Below, piece after piece: positions 50,485 to 59,304 of a DNA stretch of 64,000 nt. The first letter of the stretch is position 1; every line of letters begins with the position of its first letter. The notes beneath the pieces are model-generated. The model worked only from the letters and a program-made list of their open reading frames with translations. It did no database searches and was not told the origin of the DNA. Made by a program: the position numbers and the translations under genes. The stretch comes from Microcystis aeruginosa FD4. GTDB taxonomy: Bacteria > Cyanobacteriota > Cyanobacteriia > Cyanobacteriales > Microcystaceae. The stretch is taken from assembly GCF_009792235.1 (NCBI RefSeq), contig NZ_CP046973.1, forward strand, positions 1,364,001 to 1,428,000, written 5' to 3'.

Positions 50485-51530
50485 AATAATGATTCTTGAA
50501 TATAAGTATTGCTTCTTTCTTTTTTAAATCTTTTAAATCTCTCTGCAGCTATCTCGCAATAGTCTTGTCGAATTTCAAACCCCACAAAAATTCTTCCTAA
50601 TCCCAAGGCCGCTATTCCCGTGGAACAAGACCCAGCAAAGGGATCAAGAATTATTTCTACGGGATTAGATGAAGCTTGTATAATTCTCTCGACAATTGCT
50701 AAAGGAAATTGTGCGGGATGTCCGGTTCTTTCCTTAGAACTACGCTTTTCTCCTGTAGTGACTTTAGGAACTTCCCACACATCAGAAGGATTTTTACCGA
50801 GGGGATTACAACGATATTTACCATTTTTCTTTTGATTGGGATACTTAACGTTAGGGTCACGAATATTATCTAAGTTAAAAGTATATTCTTGGCAATTTTT
50901 GAGATAAAAAAGCCATTTTTCATTGCGAGGACTAAGACGATTTTTTGTAGAAACACCTGCCCCATATTTCCAGACAATTTCTTGTAAAAGATAAAAGGGA
51001 GACTTATCCCAAAGAAGATAGGGAATCGGAACACATAATCCCTTTTCTGGTACTTCTAAATAACCAACATTTAGCCAAAAAGCACCGTTATCTTGAGTAA
51101 TCTGATAAATTTGACGCAGCCAATTAGCACACCAATCAACATAGTCATTGATTGAAAGAACTCGTTCATATTCTTTGCCAATATTATAAGGTGGTGATGT
51201 AACAGTGAGGTCAATTTTTATGTCACTATGAGATAGTTTAGACAAAAAGTCTGTGGCATCTCCTTGATAAAGAATAAAGCCGTTGTCCGAGTAAAAAGGT
51301 TGACCAAGATGACTAACCAGAATTTCTTTAAGAGAATTAAATTTGTTGGCTCTATCTTTTTCTAACTCTGGAGAAAATGGCTGTAGTAAGGAGGAAGGAG
51401 CAATCTGAGTTGATTGATGATCAACAATTCCCTCTGCTAGATAAGAGTTTTGTTCCTTGCTGGCAATTGGACGAGACTCATCTTCCCTAGACGATAGTTT
51501 TTTTTGTTTCCCCTGGGACTCTACAACCAT
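50481..51530 (-). CDS. DNA methyltransferase of the ScaI-type system (amino-methyltransferase)
   Basis: 349 aa. Motif IV DLTVTSPPYNIGKEYE lies near residue 108 and motif I FAGSCSTGIAALGLGRIFVG near the C-terminus (about residue 300), the order of beta-class amino-methyltransferases. The SPPY form is commoner in N4-cytosine enzymes, though N6-adenine cannot be excluded. The N-terminal ~60 residues are polar and may be an extension. It converges on the broken ScaI-type endonuclease and would now act as a solitary methylase. Confidence 0.9.
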   Translation of the reverse strand: MVVESQGKQKKLSSREDESRPIASKEQNSYLAEGIVDHQSTQIAPSSLLQPFSPELEKDRANKFNSLKEILVSHLGQPFYSDNGFILYQGDATDFLSKLSHSDIKIDLTVTSPPYNIGKEYERVLSINDYVDWCANWLRQIYQITQDNGAFWLNVGYLEVPEKGLCVPIPYLLWDKSPFYLLQEIVWKYGAGVSTKNRLSPRNEKWLFYLKNCQEYTFNLDNIRDPNVKYPNQKKNGKYRCNPLGKNPSDVWEVPKVTTGEKRSSKERTGHPAQFPLAIVERIIQASSNPVEIILDPFAGSCSTGIAALGLGRIFVGFEIRQDYCEIAAERFKRFKKERSNTYIQESLF

Positions 51531-51650
51531 AATTTCAAAGGACAGGTAAGTATTTTGATAGTTTCAATTATGCCCTTATTTTACCAATATATCACTGGAG
51601 TTGTGCTTAATTTAATAACTTTTGTAATCATTCTCCTTCCCTTACCCTGG

Positions 51651-51756
51651 ATGGGGAGGTAGAACCCCACCAAGAGTTAAAGATTGACTGATAAAGCAGC
51701 GAGTTTTCCTTGAAAAATCTCAACTGAGTAGATTGATAATTAGGAGATGCACACGA
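51651..51756 (+). repeat. Dispersed repeat R3, copy 2
   Basis: Contains ggggaggtagaaccccacca, gactgataaagcagcgagtt, ttccttgaaaaatctcaact and gagtagattgataattagga, ending gatgcacac. The block order matches copy 1 at 41051-41188. It directly precedes the trpS relic. Confidence 0.62.
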
Positions 51757-51765
51757 AAATTATCC

Positions 51766-51990
51766 CTAAAATGGTGGTAAATAACCCAGGGCATTTTTGA
51801 CTCGATCGAGAGTTTGATTGGCTACCGCTGCTGCTTTGAGACGACCTAGCCGCAAAACCGTGGCTAAATAATCTTTATCCTCTCTAATTTGGGCGTATTT
51901 TTCCTGAATAGGTTTCAGTGCTATCGCTGATCTTGTAGCTACGAGTTCCCCGTTAGAGTCTAACAGATCCGTTAATCAGGGATTGCTTAG
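51766..51990 (-). pseudogene. trpS: C-terminal relic of tryptophanyl-tRNA synthetase
   Basis: The minus-strand frame reads LLDSNGELVATRSAIALKPI, QEKYAQIREDKDYLATVLRL, GRLKAAAVANQTLDRVKNAL then GYLPPF and a TAG (51766-51768). ALKPIQEKYAQIREDKDYL...KAAAVANQTLDRVKNALGYL is the usual TrpRS C-terminus. The catalytic domain is not upstream. It is a fragment, presumably left by rearrangement, with a working trpS expected elsewhere. The rest of 51531-52056 shows no gene. Confidence 0.75.
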
Positions 51991-52056
51991 AATGGTCTAG
52001 GCGCTGGTTGGTCAACATAGGTATTGTGGGAATAGCCCTATGAGTGTTAACGGTGA

Positions 52057-52713
52057 TTATAATCCTAGAGAGGATTCTTTTTTTCCTATCACTGCATAGA
52101 AGGGATCAGCGACCATAATTCCTAACATTTGTAGGAAACTGGGGGTAGTAGCAGGACGAACGATCGCCTGTACTTCCCTAAATCCCGCCACCGATTTAAA
52201 ATAGGATTTCACTAACGCCACCCGGCCTAAATCGCTATTATCGCGCCAAGCAGCGATCGCTTTTTGATAAAACATTCGATTGGAAAAACTGACCACCACC
52301 AGACCATTAGGCCTTAAAATGCGATACAGTTCCGCAAAAATCGCCTCTGGATACTGCAAATACTGCACCGACACCGTGATTAACACCGCGTCAAAAGAAC
52401 TGTCCTCTAGGGGCAATTTTGGCTGGGCATTGAGGTCTTGGACAAAATAACTATGCAAGCGGGGATTTTTGGCTAACTCCTCCCCATTCATCCCGTGACC
52501 TTCGATCTGCTCAAATTCCATCTCCTCCGGTAAATGGGACACCCAGCTGCTCATTAGGTCTAAAATGCGCGTATTCGGCGATAATATCTCTCGGTAGAGA
52601 GCGGTTAATCGATCGATAAAACCCTGATCCACGTGGGTGACAAAGCGGGGAAAAGCATAAAAATCGCTGTCTTTGGTCGGATCGAGTTTAGTTCTTTCTT
52701 CGGGTCGGAGCAT
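52057..52713 (-). CDS. Class I SAM-dependent methyltransferase
   Basis: 218 aa from ATG 52713 (MLRPEERTKLDPTKDSDFYA); an earlier in-frame ATG at 52785 is less likely because it runs through the ycf35 terminator. The Rossmann methyltransferase fold is degenerate at motif I (NTRILDLMSSWVSHLPEEME) and clear in DAVLITVSVQYLQYPEAIFA and LYRILRPNGLVVVSFSNRMF. The pattern fits a cyanobacterial family related to UbiE/Methyltransf_11. Substrate unknown. Confidence 0.82.
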   Translation of the reverse strand: MLRPEERTKLDPTKDSDFYAFPRFVTHVDQGFIDRLTALYREILSPNTRILDLMSSWVSHLPEEMEFEQIEGHGMNGEELAKNPRLHSYFVQDLNAQPKLPLEDSSFDAVLITVSVQYLQYPEAIFAELYRILRPNGLVVVSFSNRMFYQKAIAAWRDNSDLGRVALVKSYFKSVAGFREVQAIVRPATTPSFLQMLGIMVADPFYAVIGKKESSLGL

Positions 52714-52755
52714 TTTTGTCAAGTTAATTTTACTATTCTTAACAGAGCATCGCAG

Positions 52756-52791
52756 ACAGAAAAAAGGGTTAACCGAACTGGTCAACCCCTA
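52756..52791 (-). terminator. Rho-independent terminator after ycf35
   Basis: On the minus strand, ggggttgacc and ggttaaccc pair around a five-base loop, followed by TTTTTT. It lies 25-60 bp past the ycf35 stop and overlaps the extreme 5' part of the downstream methyltransferase region. Confidence 0.75.
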
Positions 52792-52814
52792 GGCTTGGGA
52801 ACGCGCTGTAAATC

Positions 52815-53168
52815 TTAGCTTTGAACGACTAGCTTAACGTTAGCGTTTTGCAGACCGCGCTGTTTCACTTCGGATAGGGTTTTGTTCACAGCGTATTTTT
52901 GGTTGATCGAGTTGATCAATTCGGTTTGATTGTGTTTTTTGGCTACACCCCAGAGGTCAGCGATTAAATCGAAACTGCCGTCGGTATTGCGGGACCAACC
53001 GAGATCATATTCGCCATCGAGAACAGCAACGATGTCGGAGCGAACCCGTTGACCGTTGTAACCACGAACATCAGCTTCGGTTTTAACGCTAATGCCGAGG
53101 TCGCGGAGAGAAGCTTTGAGGATTTCGGCATCGGTGATTTTGGTCCGGAGAGTGCTGAAATGAGACAT
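52815..53168 (-). CDS. ycf35: DUF1257 family protein (Ycf35)
   Basis: 117 aa. MSHFSTLRTKITDAEILKAS, then LRDLGISVKTEADVRGYNGQ and SDIVAVLDGEYDLGWSRNTD are conserved from cyanobacteria to red algal plastids (ycf35). It is soluble, and its function is unknown. It is the third gene of an RHH-ycf46-ycf35 minus-strand cluster, separated from ycf46 by 135 bp that contain hairpins. A terminator follows. Confidence 0.9.
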   Translation of the reverse strand: MSHFSTLRTKITDAEILKASLRDLGISVKTEADVRGYNGQRVRSDIVAVLDGEYDLGWSRNTDGSFDLIADLWGVAKKHNQTELINSINQKYAVNKTLSEVKQRGLQNANVKLVVQS

Positions 53169-53303
53169 TGGAATTTCCTCTTTGTAGATTAAGAATTAAC
53201 AACAACAGATTGAGAGTTAAAGAGTGCCGCCAAGCGGCTTTTCGAGGCATTGCTAGTCCCTGAGAACTAGCCTTTCATCCCGTTGGGACCGGGCGAAAGT
53301 CTG

Positions 53304-54815
53304 TTAGAACTCCAATCGCTGGTACTCAGCGACGGAGGCCGAAGCAGGTCGGGCGCGTTGTCTGGCCCAATCACGCAGGGCAGTTACCTGTTCGGTCATG
53401 GTGCGAGATAGGGGCAGAGTCGCCTTAATCGCCGCAATAATGTCTAATTGCGTGAATTCGCGTTCTTGGGCGAAGGCCTCATACATGGCGGCAATCAGCG
53501 CCTGTTCTATTTCCGCACCGGAAAACCCATCGGATACCTTGGCTAACTGCTCCAAATCGAAGCGAGAAATGTCGGAGCGTCGTTTAGTCAGGTGAATATT
53601 AAAGATATCTTGTCTTTCTTCGGAATTGGGCAAATCGACAAAGAAGATTTCATCGAAGCGCCCCTTGCGGAGAAATTCCCCCGGTAGCCGTTCAATCCGG
53701 TTAGCTGTGGCCATGACGAAGACGGGCGAGGTTTTTTCCTGCATCCAAGTCAGGAAGGAGCCGAAGATGCGGCTAGAGGTTCCCCCATCGGAATCGGCGG
53801 ATCCTGTGCCACCGGCAAAAGCTTTATCTAATTCATCGATGAAAAGAATGGCCGGAGAGATGGATTCGGCAGTTTTTAGGGCATTACGCAGGTTGGCCTC
53901 GGACCGTCCCACCATGGAACCATCATAAACCCGTCCCATATCTAAGCGCAGGAGCGGTAAACCCCAGAGGCGCGAGGTGGTTTTAGCGATTAAGGACTTA
54001 CCACAGCCCGGTACTCCTAAGATTAGCATCCCTTTCGGTTGGGGGAGTCCGTAACCTCTGGCTCTTTCTGTAAAGGCGTTTGAGCGCTGTTTTAACCATT
54101 TTTTTAGTTCTTCCAGACCGCCGACGGCATTGATGGTCTCGTCTTCTTCAACGTATTCTAAAATTCCGTTGCGGCGAATTAGTTGTTTTTTCTCGGAAAG
54201 GACGATTTCTACCTCATCTTCCGTCAATTTGTTCGCTTTGACGTAGGCTTTGCGGTAAACTTTTTCGGCTTCATCTTTGGTTAAGCCCAAGGCCGCTTTC
54301 AGGAGTTTTTCCCGGACCTCTGTGGTGGTACGACGATTTTTATTTTTGCTCAGGTGTTGGGAAAGAACTTCGTCTAATTCTCCCATGTCCGGCAGGGGAA
54401 AATCTAGAACTACCACGTCTTTCTCTAGTTCTATGGGGACTTCTTGCAGGGGAGACATTAAAATAATGATTTTCTCAGTTCCTTTAAAGCTGGCGATCGC
54501 ATCTCTTAACCAGCGAGTGACAGGAGCAGAAGTGATGAACGGATGCAGGTCTTTGAAGATGTAGATGCCCGCTTCCCGTTGACGCACTACCCATTCGATC
54601 GCCGCTTCTGGCGACACGGTATTATGTTGACTGGTTTGGCGCGGTTGACCCTGTTCGATCATGCCGTGGGTGACAGTCCAGACAAACACCCGTCGATGTT
54701 GTGTATTTAGTTGGGCTATTTTGCTGATGGCTTCTTCCGCCCTTTCCTCCTCGGAGGTGACGAGGTAAATCAGGGGGTACTGAGCCTTGACGAGAATTTC
54801 TAGCTCTTCTTTCAT
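53304..54815 (-). CDS. ycf46: AAA+ ATPase Ycf46
   Basis: 503 aa. The N-terminal ~240 residues are a Ycf46-specific region (MKEELEILVKAQYPLIYLVT). The AAA module has Walker A LGVPGCGKSLIAKTTSRLW, Walker B ILFIDELDKAFAG and VMATANRIERLPGEFLRKGR, followed by an arginine-finger region. Cyanobacterial Ycf46 has been linked to stress and carbon-limitation responses. A gene cluster of this type (slr0373-slr0374-slr0376 of Synechocystis) is stress-responsive as I recall. Complete. Confidence 0.93.
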   Translation of the reverse strand: MKEELEILVKAQYPLIYLVTSEEERAEEAISKIAQLNTQHRRVFVWTVTHGMIEQGQPRQTSQHNTVSPEAAIEWVVRQREAGIYIFKDLHPFITSAPVTRWLRDAIASFKGTEKIIILMSPLQEVPIELEKDVVVLDFPLPDMGELDEVLSQHLSKNKNRRTTTEVREKLLKAALGLTKDEAEKVYRKAYVKANKLTEDEVEIVLSEKKQLIRRNGILEYVEEDETINAVGGLEELKKWLKQRSNAFTERARGYGLPQPKGMLILGVPGCGKSLIAKTTSRLWGLPLLRLDMGRVYDGSMVGRSEANLRNALKTAESISPAILFIDELDKAFAGGTGSADSDGGTSSRIFGSFLTWMQEKTSPVFVMATANRIERLPGEFLRKGRFDEIFFVDLPNSEERQDIFNIHLTKRRSDISRFDLEQLAKVSDGFSGAEIEQALIAAMYEAFAQEREFTQLDIIAAIKATLPLSRTMTEQVTALRDWARQRARPASASVAEYQRLEF

Positions 54816-54894
54816 AACATCGACCCTATTTGTGGTAACGGTTTTGACCTTGGGCGGCTGATGGCTGTAGATGCCTTGTTCGGCTACTGAGAGT

Positions 54895-55245
54895 TTAGCA
54901 GGGAACTAAGGCTGCTTCTCCCTCCGCGGTTGCTTGGACCCCAACGGTTTCGGGAACTTCGAGCGGGAACTCATCGCCGACTATTGCGGGCTGGCGTTTG
55001 ATCGACCTTAGCCGATCTTCTTTCATTACTAATGCGGCATCACACTCGGGACAGACATGAACCTGATAGGTTTTGCCGTAGGCGGCGGCTTCGATTTCTT
55101 CTACCTTTTCGGGGTATTTCAGGTAAAAAGCGATCGCTTTCTCCACCAGCCCTGACATCGATTCTTCATCGATTGCGGCTCTTATTTTTAGTTGACGATG
55201 GACTCCAGGGGGAAGGTACAGTGTGACTTTTTGCTTGTCTTGCAT
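54895..55245 (-). CDS. Ribbon-helix-helix protein with zinc-ribbon-like motif (first gene of ycf46 cluster)
   Basis: 116 aa from ATG 55245 (MQDKQKVTLYLPPGVHRQLK), which fits an RHH domain start; an upstream ATG at 55290 would add 15 residues. The RHH part is residues ~3-45 (VTLYLPPGVHRQLKIRAAID; EESMSGLVEKAIAFYLKYPE). A CPEC motif (VHVCPECDAALV) and a terminal VPC suggest metal binding. It is 79 bp upstream of ycf46 in the same direction. It could regulate the cluster; inference only. Confidence 0.72.
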   Translation of the reverse strand: MQDKQKVTLYLPPGVHRQLKIRAAIDEESMSGLVEKAIAFYLKYPEKVEEIEAAAYGKTYQVHVCPECDAALVMKEDRLRSIKRQPAIVGDEFPLEVPETVGVQATAEGEAALVPC

Positions 55246-55490
55246 ATCACTAAATTGGTTTACCCGGGTATGTGTCTCTACTATAACCACTGTCTTTCCC
55301 TACTGTCAAGATGGTAAGCTGTTATAACGGCATAATTGTAATATTTCTTTACAATTGTTGGGGGAGTGGGGGAGAAGGAGAGAGGGGAGAAGGGAGCTTA
55401 CAGGTGTAGGTTTATTACAAAGAGGTGAGTAGTCACACACTCTTGGTGAGAAAATCAAGCTAGAGATTTAGAGGAGCATAGCGAAAGACA

Positions 55491-55724
55491 ATGCTAAACA
55501 ACAAATATCTCAAGCAGTGGTCGTGCATAGCTTCAGAGCATCTACCTCATTTGTCAATACCGCAAGCTATCGGATTGGCGGCGTTGCTGAATCAAGGTAT
55601 GAATGCCAACTGTGCAGGTTCCCGTGCAAAAGTTAGTTTGGCTCTAGGTTTTAAAAATACCAGAAAAGAAGATTCATATCTCAAATCAGCAAATCAGCAA
55701 CGCCTAATTTATAATTCTCACTGA
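55491..55724 (+). pseudogene. N-terminal fragment of an IS transposase
   Basis: 77 codons: MLNNKYLKQWSCIASEHLPH, then LSIPQAIGLAALLNQGMNAN. The first ~32 residues match the start of a transposase family common in cyanobacteria (pattern KQWS...EHLPHLS.PQAIGLA). The rest diverges and ends early, so the element is truncated. It lies between the ycf46 cluster and ribD, with heptad repeats following. Confidence 0.55.
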
Positions 55725-55782
55725 TAACTGTTTACTGTTTACTGATCACTGAAAAGTCCCCCCTAATTTGCAGAAATAAACA

Positions 55783-56880
55783 ATGGCCCGGGCAACGGAA
55801 TTAGATCGCAAAATGATGCAAAGATGTCTAACCCTTGCTAGGCAAGGCTTGGGGCGGACTTCTCCTAATCCTTTGGTTGGTTCTGTGATCGTTCAAGAGG
55901 GTATAATTATCGGCGAAGGGTTTCACCCGGGGGCCGGACAACCCCATGCAGAAGTTTTCGCCCTGAGACAGGCAGCAGAAAAAGCGCGTGGTGCCACTTT
56001 ATACGTCAATCTTGAACCCTGTAACCACTATGGACGTACTCCCCCCTGTAGCGAGGCAATTGTGCAAGCAGGCATTAAAAAAGTGGTGGTAGGGATGATC
56101 GATCCTAATCCATTGGTGGCGGGGAAAGGCATTGAAAGATTAGAATCGGCAGGCATCGAGACGCTGGTGGGAGTGGAGGAGTCCGAATGTCGTCAACTCA
56201 ATCAGGGTTTTATCCATCGCATCACCGCTAAAAAACCCTTCGGTATCCTCAAATATGCCATGACTCTCGATGGCAAAATTGCCGCTACTAGCGGTCATAG
56301 CACTTGGATTACTAGCCCCGCTTCTCGCCAAATAGTCCATCAACTGCGATCAGCCTGTGATGCGATTATCGTCGGCGGTAGCACCGTCCGTCAAGATAAT
56401 CCCCACCTAACCACTCACGGCCTCTCCGATCATAATCCCCTGCGCGTAGTCATGACTCGATCGCTCGATTTACCCCCCTCCGCCCATCTTTGGGATACCA
56501 GTCAATTTCCCACGCTTGTCTATACACAAATTGATTCTAATGTCAAGCTTAAGCAACAATTATTAACAAAAGGCGTGGAAGTGATCGAACTAACCGCGGT
56601 GACACCCACTTTAGTGATGGAAAATCTTTATCAGAGGGGATTTTGTCAGGTTTTGTGGGAGTGCGGCGGCGGTTTAAGTGCAGCAGCGATCGCTGAGGGC
56701 ATGGTACAAAAAATTATCGCTTTTATTGCGCCCAAAATCATCGGGGGAATTAATGCACCTACTGCCGTGGGTGATTTAGGTTTCCAGTTAATGAGCCAAG
56801 CTTTACAGTTAGAAAATATCACGGTTAATTATCTCAATCCCGATATTTTGATTGAGGGATATCTGCAAAGTGAAAACTAG
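55783..56880 (+). CDS. ribD: Bifunctional riboflavin biosynthesis protein RibD
   Basis: 365 aa. The N-terminal deaminase domain (residues ~1-145) carries the zinc motif PHAEVFALRQA and EPCNHYGRTPPCSEA. The C-terminal reductase domain (~150-365) has FGILKYAMTLDGKIAATSGH and IIVGGSTVRQDNPHLT. It performs the second and third steps of riboflavin synthesis from GTP. Complete and normal. Preceded by heptad repeats and followed closely by htpG. Confidence 0.96.
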   Translation: MARATELDRKMMQRCLTLARQGLGRTSPNPLVGSVIVQEGIIIGEGFHPGAGQPHAEVFALRQAAEKARGATLYVNLEPCNHYGRTPPCSEAIVQAGIKKVVVGMIDPNPLVAGKGIERLESAGIETLVGVEESECRQLNQGFIHRITAKKPFGILKYAMTLDGKIAATSGHSTWITSPASRQIVHQLRSACDAIIVGGSTVRQDNPHLTTHGLSDHNPLRVVMTRSLDLPPSAHLWDTSQFPTLVYTQIDSNVKLKQQLLTKGVEVIELTAVTPTLVMENLYQRGFCQVLWECGGGLSAAAIAEGMVQKIIAFIAPKIIGGINAPTAVGDLGFQLMSQALQLENITVNYLNPDILIEGYLQSEN

Positions 56881-57064
56881 AGCTACTGCAATTCTGGCTC
56901 AATCGCCTTGCAAAAGTCAAAAAGTGCTAAATAACCCCGATAATCTGGCAATTACCCCTGATTTTTGCGATCGAGTTCTAGAAATCGCCCCGCTGCCGTC
57001 AACTCCGTTTATCGGTACGGTTATCCCCCTAGAAGAAGTCGGGCAATCGCTCTGTGATCAATAG
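56870..57064 (+). CDS. Doubtful short ORF between ribD and htpG
   Basis: A frame from GTG 56870 gives VKTRATAILAQSPCKSQKVL, then NNPDNLAITPDFCDRVLEIA and ends SLCDQ. It overlaps the last codons of ribD in another frame. There is no recognised family and only weak support for translation. It may be leader DNA of htpG. Confidence 0.2.
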   Translation: MKTRATAILAQSPCKSQKVLNNPDNLAITPDFCDRVLEIAPLPSTPFIGTVIPLEEVGQSLCDQ

Positions 57065-57122
57065 TGCCATCATCGAGCAGAATAAAAAAGTTAGAATAGT
57101 CAAGCCCTTAGTGATTGAACGT

Positions 57123-59096
57123 ATGACGGTACTAGAAAAAGGTAATATCACGATTCATACCGAGAATATCTTCCCTATTATCAAAAAATCTCTCTACACT
57201 GACCATGAAATTTTTCTGCGGGAATTGATATCTAATAGTGTGGATGCTATCTCGAAATTAAAAATGGCTTCCTTAGCAGGAGAAGCGAGAGGAGAAGTCC
57301 CCGAACCAGAAATTAATCTCGCCATCGATAAAGAAAATCGTACCCTATCAATTACCGATAATGGTATCGGGATGACGGGGGAAGAAATCAAGAAATATAT
57401 TAACCAAGTTGCCTTTTCCAGTGCGGAAGAATTTATCACTAAATACCAAAAATCAGCCAAGGATTTAATCGGTCATTTTGGCCTAGGTTTTTATTCGGCA
57501 TTTATGGTGGCTAAAAAGGTAGAAATTGATACTCTTTCTTATCAGGAAGGTGCTACCCCTGTCCATTGGTGCTGTGATGGTTCTCCCGAGTTTGAATTAA
57601 CCGATTCTTCCCGCAGCCAAATCGGCACGACTATCACCCTAACTTTAATGGATGAGGAAGGGGAATATTTAGAACCTGCCCGCATTCGCCAGTTAGTCAA
57701 AACCTACTCAGATTTTATGCCCGTTCCCATTAAAATTGATGGGGAAGTGATTAATCAACAACGGGCTTTATGGAAAGAATCTTCTCAAAATCTGACTAAA
57801 GAAGACTACCTAGAATTCTATCGTTATCTTTACCCTTTCCAAGAAGAACCTTTACTCTGGGTACATCTGAATACCGATTATCCTTTCTTGCTCAATGGCA
57901 TTCTTTATTTTCCCAAACTCAGACCGGATGTAGATGTCTCAAAAGGACAATTAAAGTTATTCTGTAATCAGGTTTTTGTCAGCGATCACTGTGAGGAGAT
58001 TATCCCCGATTTCCTGATCCCCTTGCGAGGAGTTATCGATAGTCCAGATATTCCTTTAAATGTGTCTCGAAGTGCTTTAACCAAAGATCGCACCGTTCGC
58101 CGTATTGCCGATTTTATTGCCAAAAAAATTGCTGATCGCCTCAAATCTCTCTACAACGAAGACGCAAAAGAATATATTCGTTGTTGGGAAGATGTGGGAA
58201 CTTTTATTAAATTTGGTTCCTTAAAAGAGGATAAATTTAAACAGCAGGTAGAAGATATTTTAATCTATCGCACTACCTACAAAACCCCAGAAACTTCGGT
58301 ACAAGTGGAAGTGCAAACCGCCGAAGGTGACACATGGCAAGAAACAACGGCAAAAACTCCCCTAGAAGCGATCGAACAGGAAGGTTATACTACTCTCAAA
58401 GCCTACCTAGAACGCCATAAAGAACGCCACGAAAATCGAGTTTTTTACTGTACCGATCCTCGTAGCCAATCCACCTACGTTGAACTCTACAAAAATCAAG
58501 GGCTAGAAATCCTTTTCTTTGATTCTTTCATCGATACTAATTACTTTATTCCTTTCCTAGAAAGAGAATACTCCGATGTGAAATTCACCCGGGTTGATTC
58601 TGAATTAGACTCGACGCTGCTCGAACAGGATCAAGCTAGTGAAATTATCGATCCCGGTAGTAATAAAACCCGGGCTGAATTAATCAAAGAAATCTTCGCC
58701 AAAGCTCTCGATAATTCCCGCATCAATATCAAAACTGAAGCCTTGAAATCTGATGATCCCCAAGGTACTCCCCCGGCAATTGTCTTACTTCCAGAAGCGA
58801 TGCGACGCTTACAGGAAATGACGGCAATGATGCAACAAAAAGCCATGGCTTTCCCCGAAGAACATATTCTGATGATTAATACTAATCATCCCTTAATTCA
58901 ACAGATTGTCCAGATTAGTCAGGGAAGTATTGTTACCGGTAGTGGCGAATCTCCATCGGCGCAATTAGCGAAAATGCTCTGTCAGCACGTTTATGATTTA
59001 GCTTTAATCGCTCAAAAAGGATTTGATGCCGAGGGAATGCAAGCTTTTGTGGAACGTTCCAATCGCGTTCTGACTAAGCTAACCGAAAAGATTTAA
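57123..59096 (+). CDS. htpG: Molecular chaperone HtpG (Hsp90)
   Basis: 657 aa from ATG 57123 (MTVLEKGNITIHTENIFPII), the family start; an in-frame upstream start at 57054 adds 23 unmatched residues. The N-terminal ATP-binding domain has ELISNSVDAISKLK, DNGIGMTGEEIKKYINQVAF and GHFGLGFYSAFMVA. The middle domain has YLYPFQEEPLLWVHLNTDYP and DSPDIPLNVSRSAL. The C-terminal dimer domain is present. It folds or holds client proteins under heat and oxidative stress. Complete; a terminator follows. Confidence 0.96.
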   Translation: MTVLEKGNITIHTENIFPIIKKSLYTDHEIFLRELISNSVDAISKLKMASLAGEARGEVPEPEINLAIDKENRTLSITDNGIGMTGEEIKKYINQVAFSSAEEFITKYQKSAKDLIGHFGLGFYSAFMVAKKVEIDTLSYQEGATPVHWCCDGSPEFELTDSSRSQIGTTITLTLMDEEGEYLEPARIRQLVKTYSDFMPVPIKIDGEVINQQRALWKESSQNLTKEDYLEFYRYLYPFQEEPLLWVHLNTDYPFLLNGILYFPKLRPDVDVSKGQLKLFCNQVFVSDHCEEIIPDFLIPLRGVIDSPDIPLNVSRSALTKDRTVRRIADFIAKKIADRLKSLYNEDAKEYIRCWEDVGTFIKFGSLKEDKFKQQVEDILIYRTTYKTPETSVQVEVQTAEGDTWQETTAKTPLEAIEQEGYTTLKAYLERHKERHENRVFYCTDPRSQSTYVELYKNQGLEILFFDSFIDTNYFIPFLEREYSDVKFTRVDSELDSTLLEQDQASEIIDPGSNKTRAELIKEIFAKALDNSRINIKTEALKSDDPQGTPPAIVLLPEAMRRLQEMTAMMQQKAMAFPEEHILMINTNHPLIQQIVQISQGSIVTGSGESPSAQLAKMLCQHVYDLALIAQKGFDAEGMQAFVERSNRVLTKLTEKI

Positions 59097-59130
59097 TCTA
59101 TTGCCAAACTTTAGCTGTTCCGATATGCTG

Positions 59131-59160
59131 AGAGTGTGTTAATTCACACTCTATTTTTTT
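59131..59160 (+). terminator. Rho-independent terminator after htpG
   Basis: agagtgtg / cacactct with a six-base loop, then attttttt, 34 bp after the htpG stop. Confidence 0.88.
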
Positions 59161-59251
59161 AACCTGATCAATATGATCTAGCGATAAGCTATCTTGCCGC
59201 CGTCAGCCTTGAATAAGTTATCAGTTATCAGATGTAAGTTTTCAGTTCACT

Positions 59252-59296
59252 TATACTGTTTACTGTTTACTGTTTACTGTTTACTGTTTACTGATA
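59252..59296 (+). repeat. TTACTGT heptad array before the helicase gene
   Basis: About five to six copies of ttactgt in tandem (59252-59292), ending with gataactg just before ATG 59305. Similar heptads are at 18201-18236, 47605-47660, 55720-55757 and 63720-63796. Nothing else is seen in 59161-59304. Confidence 0.85.
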
Positions 59297-59304
59297 ACTG
59301 AAAA

